The position numbers and the translations under genes are program-made. From positions 35,903 to 75,548 of the forward strand of contig NZ_QASO01000114.1 in assembly GCF_003052605.1 (NCBI RefSeq): DNA of 39,646 bases, read 5' to 3'. Under the pieces are notes generated by a model. It searched no databases. It was not told the origin of the DNA and saw only the letters and a program-made list of their open reading frames with translations. This stretch comes from Ectopseudomonas oleovorans. GTDB lineage: Bacteria > Pseudomonadota > Gammaproteobacteria > Pseudomonadales > Pseudomonadaceae. Below are positions 37,636 to 39,646 of the stretch, one piece after another (position 1 is the stretch's first letter; the number at the start of each line of letters is the position of its first letter).

Positions 37636-38061
37636 ATGCCCCGGCCCTTGCCTGCACTGACCCCGGAGTTACTGGTGCATAACCTGTCCATCAGCCTTGG
37701 CTTCTATTGCGACTTGCTGGGCTTCAAGGTTCTGTTCGAGCGTGTAGAGCAGGGGTTCGTCGCGATTGGCCTGGGAGAGGCGGCGCTCATGCTGGAGCAG
37801 ATTGCCGACAACCAGGACAACGATGATCCCTGGGTCGTCGGCCCACTGGATGCACCATTGGGCAGGGGCATTAATCTGCAGATAACCGTGGATGACATTG
37901 AACGGCTGCATCAGCGGCTGCTGTCCTCAGACCAGCGCCTGAGACTGCCGCTGGAAGACGTGTCTTACCAGGCAGGGGCTCAATTGCTGAACGTGCGCCA
38001 GTTCATGCTGCAGGATCCGGATGGTTATCTGCTGCGTTTCAGCCAGATCGTCAAAGGCTGA
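37636..38061 (+). CDS. VOC-fold protein (glyoxalase/bleomycin resistance-like)
   Basis: 141 aa, one vicinal-oxygen-chelate domain. LTPELLVHNLSISLGFYCDLLGFKVLFER at the start and QFMLQDPDGYLLRFSQIV at the end are the two edge motifs of VOC proteins such as bleomycin-binding proteins and glyoxalases. The FYCDLLGF and DPDGYLLRF motifs are well kept. Binding or enzyme activity cannot be decided from sequence. It is probably coupled to the upstream hypothetical gene and converges with the AEC transporter gene. Confidence 0.9.
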   Translation: MPRPLPALTPELLVHNLSISLGFYCDLLGFKVLFERVEQGFVAIGLGEAALMLEQIADNQDNDDPWVVGPLDAPLGRGINLQITVDDIERLHQRLLSSDQRLRLPLEDVSYQAGAQLLNVRQFMLQDPDGYLLRFSQIVKG

Positions 38062-38079
38062 TCCCTCCCCCCCGCGGTC

Positions 38080-38100
38080 AAGGTCGGAGAGCACGACCTT
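38080..38100. terminator. Small hairpin between convergent genes
   Basis: A 7-bp perfect stem AAGGTCG / CGACCTT with a 7-base loop in the 38-base gap between the two convergent stop codons. It has no T run, so it is a weak bidirectional terminator candidate. Confidence 0.35.
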
Positions 38101-38999
38101 CAGATGCCCATCACCATCATCCACAGCGGCAGCGTCACCGCCGACAACAAGGTCGACAGCGAGATCGCGGCGCTGACGCTACGGTTGTCCTCAGCCGTAC
38201 GGCAGAACGCCATGACGTTGACACCGCTGGGGCAGGCTGCCAGCAGCACCAGCACCGTACGCGCTGAGTCGTTCAATCCCGGCAGCAGACCACTCAACAG
38301 CCAGACCATGGTCGGGAACAGCGCCAGCTTGGCGAAGGTCAGCCCCCAGGCCTCCGTCGTCGGGCGCAGGCGATACCGCGACAGGCTGGCGCCGAGCACG
38401 ATCAGCGCGCAAGGCAAGGCAGCCTGGCCCAGCCAGGTGATCGCCCGCCACAGGCTTTCCGGCACCTGCAGCCCGGACAGGTTGACCAGCGCCCCCAACC
38501 CCAGACCGATGATCATCGGGTTGGCCAGATTCTTCAGCAGCGCGCGACCGTCGACACGCTCCTGACTACCGAAAGCGGCATAGAAACTGTGCAGGGAAAA
38601 CAGTGTGAGGCTATGGAACACCAGGATGGCAAAGACGTAGAGCAGACCGTCATTGCCCATCAGGCTGGCGATCAGCGGAATGCCCACCAGCACGTTGTTG
38701 GAGAAGGCCGCCACCAGCCCCAGCGGCGTCGCCGTACCGCGACGCCAGTGCGCCAGCACGTTTACCACGCCGAACACCAGCAGTACCGGTAAGTAGTAGG
38801 CCAGCAGCAGCATTGGCGACAGACCTTCGGCCAGCGATGCCTTGGCGATACCGGCGAACAGCAGCGTCGGCATGAACAGCTTGAAAGTGATGTTGGCCAG
38901 ACCGGTCGCCGACTCGTTGGTCAGCCATTGCCGCCAGCCAAGCACATAGCCGAGAACGATCAGAGAGAAGATCGGCAAAATTGCCTGTGCCGCGAGCAT
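38100..38999 (-). CDS. AEC family transporter (auxin efflux carrier-like permease)
   Basis: 299 aa, about ten membrane helices in two halves, the typical AEC/malate-permease-like fold. Seen: MLAAQAILPIFSLIVLGYVLG at the start, ANITFKLFMPTLLFAGIAK, FSNNVLVGIPLIASLMG (conserved NxxxxGxP), NPMIIGLGLGALVNLSG, and LLAACPSGVNVMAFCR. The ATG at 38999 is preferred over an upstream in-frame ATG (39065) because the first helix begins at once. Substrates of this family are organic acids or unknown. The 275-base gap to the next, divergent gene must carry both promoters; I see no clear boxes there. Confidence 0.9.
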   Translation of the reverse strand: MLAAQAILPIFSLIVLGYVLGWRQWLTNESATGLANITFKLFMPTLLFAGIAKASLAEGLSPMLLLAYYLPVLLVFGVVNVLAHWRRGTATPLGLVAAFSNNVLVGIPLIASLMGNDGLLYVFAILVFHSLTLFSLHSFYAAFGSQERVDGRALLKNLANPMIIGLGLGALVNLSGLQVPESLWRAITWLGQAALPCALIVLGASLSRYRLRPTTEAWGLTFAKLALFPTMVWLLSGLLPGLNDSARTVLVLLAACPSGVNVMAFCRTAEDNRSVSAAISLSTLLSAVTLPLWMMVMGI

Positions 39000-39274
39000 G
39001 ACGGATCCTGCCTCCTGGGAACTGCTGAAGAAGGCGGATCGCACTGGACCCGCGAGGGTCGCCAAGCATACGCGTGCCGGGTCATCGGCGCGATGCGTGG
39101 CGAAACATTCGCCGCTCGGCTTGCCGGCCGGCCAGAAACCCCGTGATAGAGCCTCTCGACCAAGTATTGAAGGTATCGATGTTCACTATCAGGACAGTCA
39201 AGTTCTTATCTGCGCTCATGTCCTCAAGAATTGCCTCCGAAGCCACTTATTAACTCCCCCACGGAGACACCGAC

Positions 39275-39646
39275 ATGAAAACTCAACTGACCCTCGCCGC
39301 TCTGGCCCTCAGCCTGATGACCACCAGTGTATTCGCCGCCCCGAGTAGCGCGCCCTTCCCGCTGGTGGGCGAAGCCAAGGACAGCCAGGTACAACAGCAA
39401 CCCATCGCACCGCTCGCCGAAGACGGCTCCGACCGTACGCCGGGTGCACAGCGCATCCAGCTGGTAGAAGGCGGCTACGAGCGTACTCCGGGCGCTCAGC
39501 GCCTGCAGCTGGCCGAAGATGGCTACGACCGTACTCCGGGTGCACAGCGCATCCAGCTGGCCGACGACGGCTACGACCGTACCCCGGGTGCACAGCGCAT
39601 CCAGCTGGTAGAAGGCGGCTACGAGCGTACTCCGGGCGCTCAGCGC
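39275..39646 (+). CDS. Secreted protein of tandem 16-residue repeats (partial, runs off the window)
   Basis: The first 124 codons are visible. The signal peptide MKTQLTLAALALSLMTTSVFA is followed by a linker (APSSAPFPLVGEAKDSQVQQ) and, from residue 50, repeats of the pattern DGYDRTPGAQRIQLAE. Four full units and 11 residues of a fifth are present. The invariant core is RTPGAQR, with variable positions D/G, S/Y, D/E, I/L and V/A-E/D. There are no cysteines in the visible part. The ATG follows ACGGAGACACCGAC. I do not know a function. Similar short repeat proteins with a signal peptide occur in Pseudomonas without an assigned role, to my memory. Confidence 0.88.
   Translation, partial: MKTQLTLAALALSLMTTSVFAAPSSAPFPLVGEAKDSQVQQQPIAPLAEDGSDRTPGAQRIQLVEGGYERTPGAQRLQLAEDGYDRTPGAQRIQLADDGYDRTPGAQRIQLVEGGYERTPGAQR
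39422..39646 (+). repeat. 48-bp coding tandem repeat with a 144-bp higher-order period
   Basis: Units start at 39422, 39470, 39518, 39566 and 39614 (truncated). The bases 39440-39502 are identical to 39584-39646, exactly three units apart, while neighbouring units are less alike. This shows that a three-unit block was duplicated. Confidence 0.93.

Noticed and set aside
39309..39593. Repetitive open frame on the - strand over the repeat array
   Set aside because: Any in-frame 48-bp repeat gives a repetitive antisense frame. It has no signal peptide or ribosome binding site, while the + strand frame has both.
39422..39646. CRISPR-like array from regular 48-bp periodicity
   Set aside because: There are no unique spacers; the repeat is contiguous, in frame and translated behind a signal peptide.

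Overview
The window is chromosomal DNA of a high-GC gammaproteobacterium, almost certainly a Pseudomonas of the P. mendocina/oleovorans/P. aeruginosa lineage. From memory, the order dsbD-aroQ-accB-accC-prmA-DUF3426-dusB-fis-purH-purD-retS-marC-urtABCDE-ureDA-GNAT-ureBC followed by an oxaloacetate decarboxylase and an Hsp70-like gene matches the PA4845 to PA4873 stretch of P. aeruginosa PAO1. Typical Pseudomonas REP elements and a RAYT transposase agree with this. No rRNA, tRNA, CRISPR array, prophage or classical insertion sequence was seen.

Layout. 1-11.7 kb holds core metabolism on the + strand: periplasmic thiol reduction (dsbD), shikimate pathway (aroQ), acetyl-CoA carboxylase biotin subunits (accBC), ribosomal protein methylation (prmA), a zinc-ribbon membrane protein, tRNA modification plus the nucleoid protein Fis (dusB-fis), and purine synthesis (purH, purD). 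11.8-15.3 kb holds the hybrid sensor kinase retS and a MarC-family membrane protein. 15.3-15.95 kb has no intact gene and contains a decayed minus-strand coding remnant. 15.96-25.8 kb is a nitrogen scavenging block: a five-gene urea ABC importer (urtABCDE), then urease (ureD, ureA, ureB, ureC) with an embedded acetyltransferase. A near-consensus sigma-54 promoter precedes ureD. REP-type repeats sit at four junctions inside this block (urtA/urtB, urtD/urtE, ureD/ureA, ureB/ureC). The nickel-insertion chaperones ureE, ureF and ureG are not in the window.

25.8-26.5 kb is a REP-associated tyrosine transposase (RAYT) flanked on both sides by REPIN palindromes. 26.5-32.0 kb reads on the - strand: a hemerythrin-like protein, a DksA/TraR-type zinc finger, an oxaloacetate decarboxylase-family enzyme, then an accessory set made of an orphan type II secretion F-domain protein, two tandem family-3 periplasmic binding proteins and a LacI-like periplasmic binding protein, with no cognate permease or ATPase. 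32.2-38.1 kb returns to the + strand: three polytopic membrane proteins, a short Hsp70-like ATPase, a DUF6152 pseudogene with two separate lesions next to its intact DUF6644-type partner, a 218-bp MITE-like element with terminal inverted repeats (a partial inverted copy opens the window), an unknown protein and a VOC-fold protein. An AEC transporter lies on the - strand. The window ends inside a secreted protein made of near-identical 16-residue repeats.

The most noteworthy items are the terminal repeat protein, the orphan periplasmic-binding-protein cluster, the REP/RAYT/MITE repeat ecology (including repeats that supply the stop codon of dsbD), and the sigma-54 promoter of ureD. Statements about relatives in other genomes are from memory; no searches were run.
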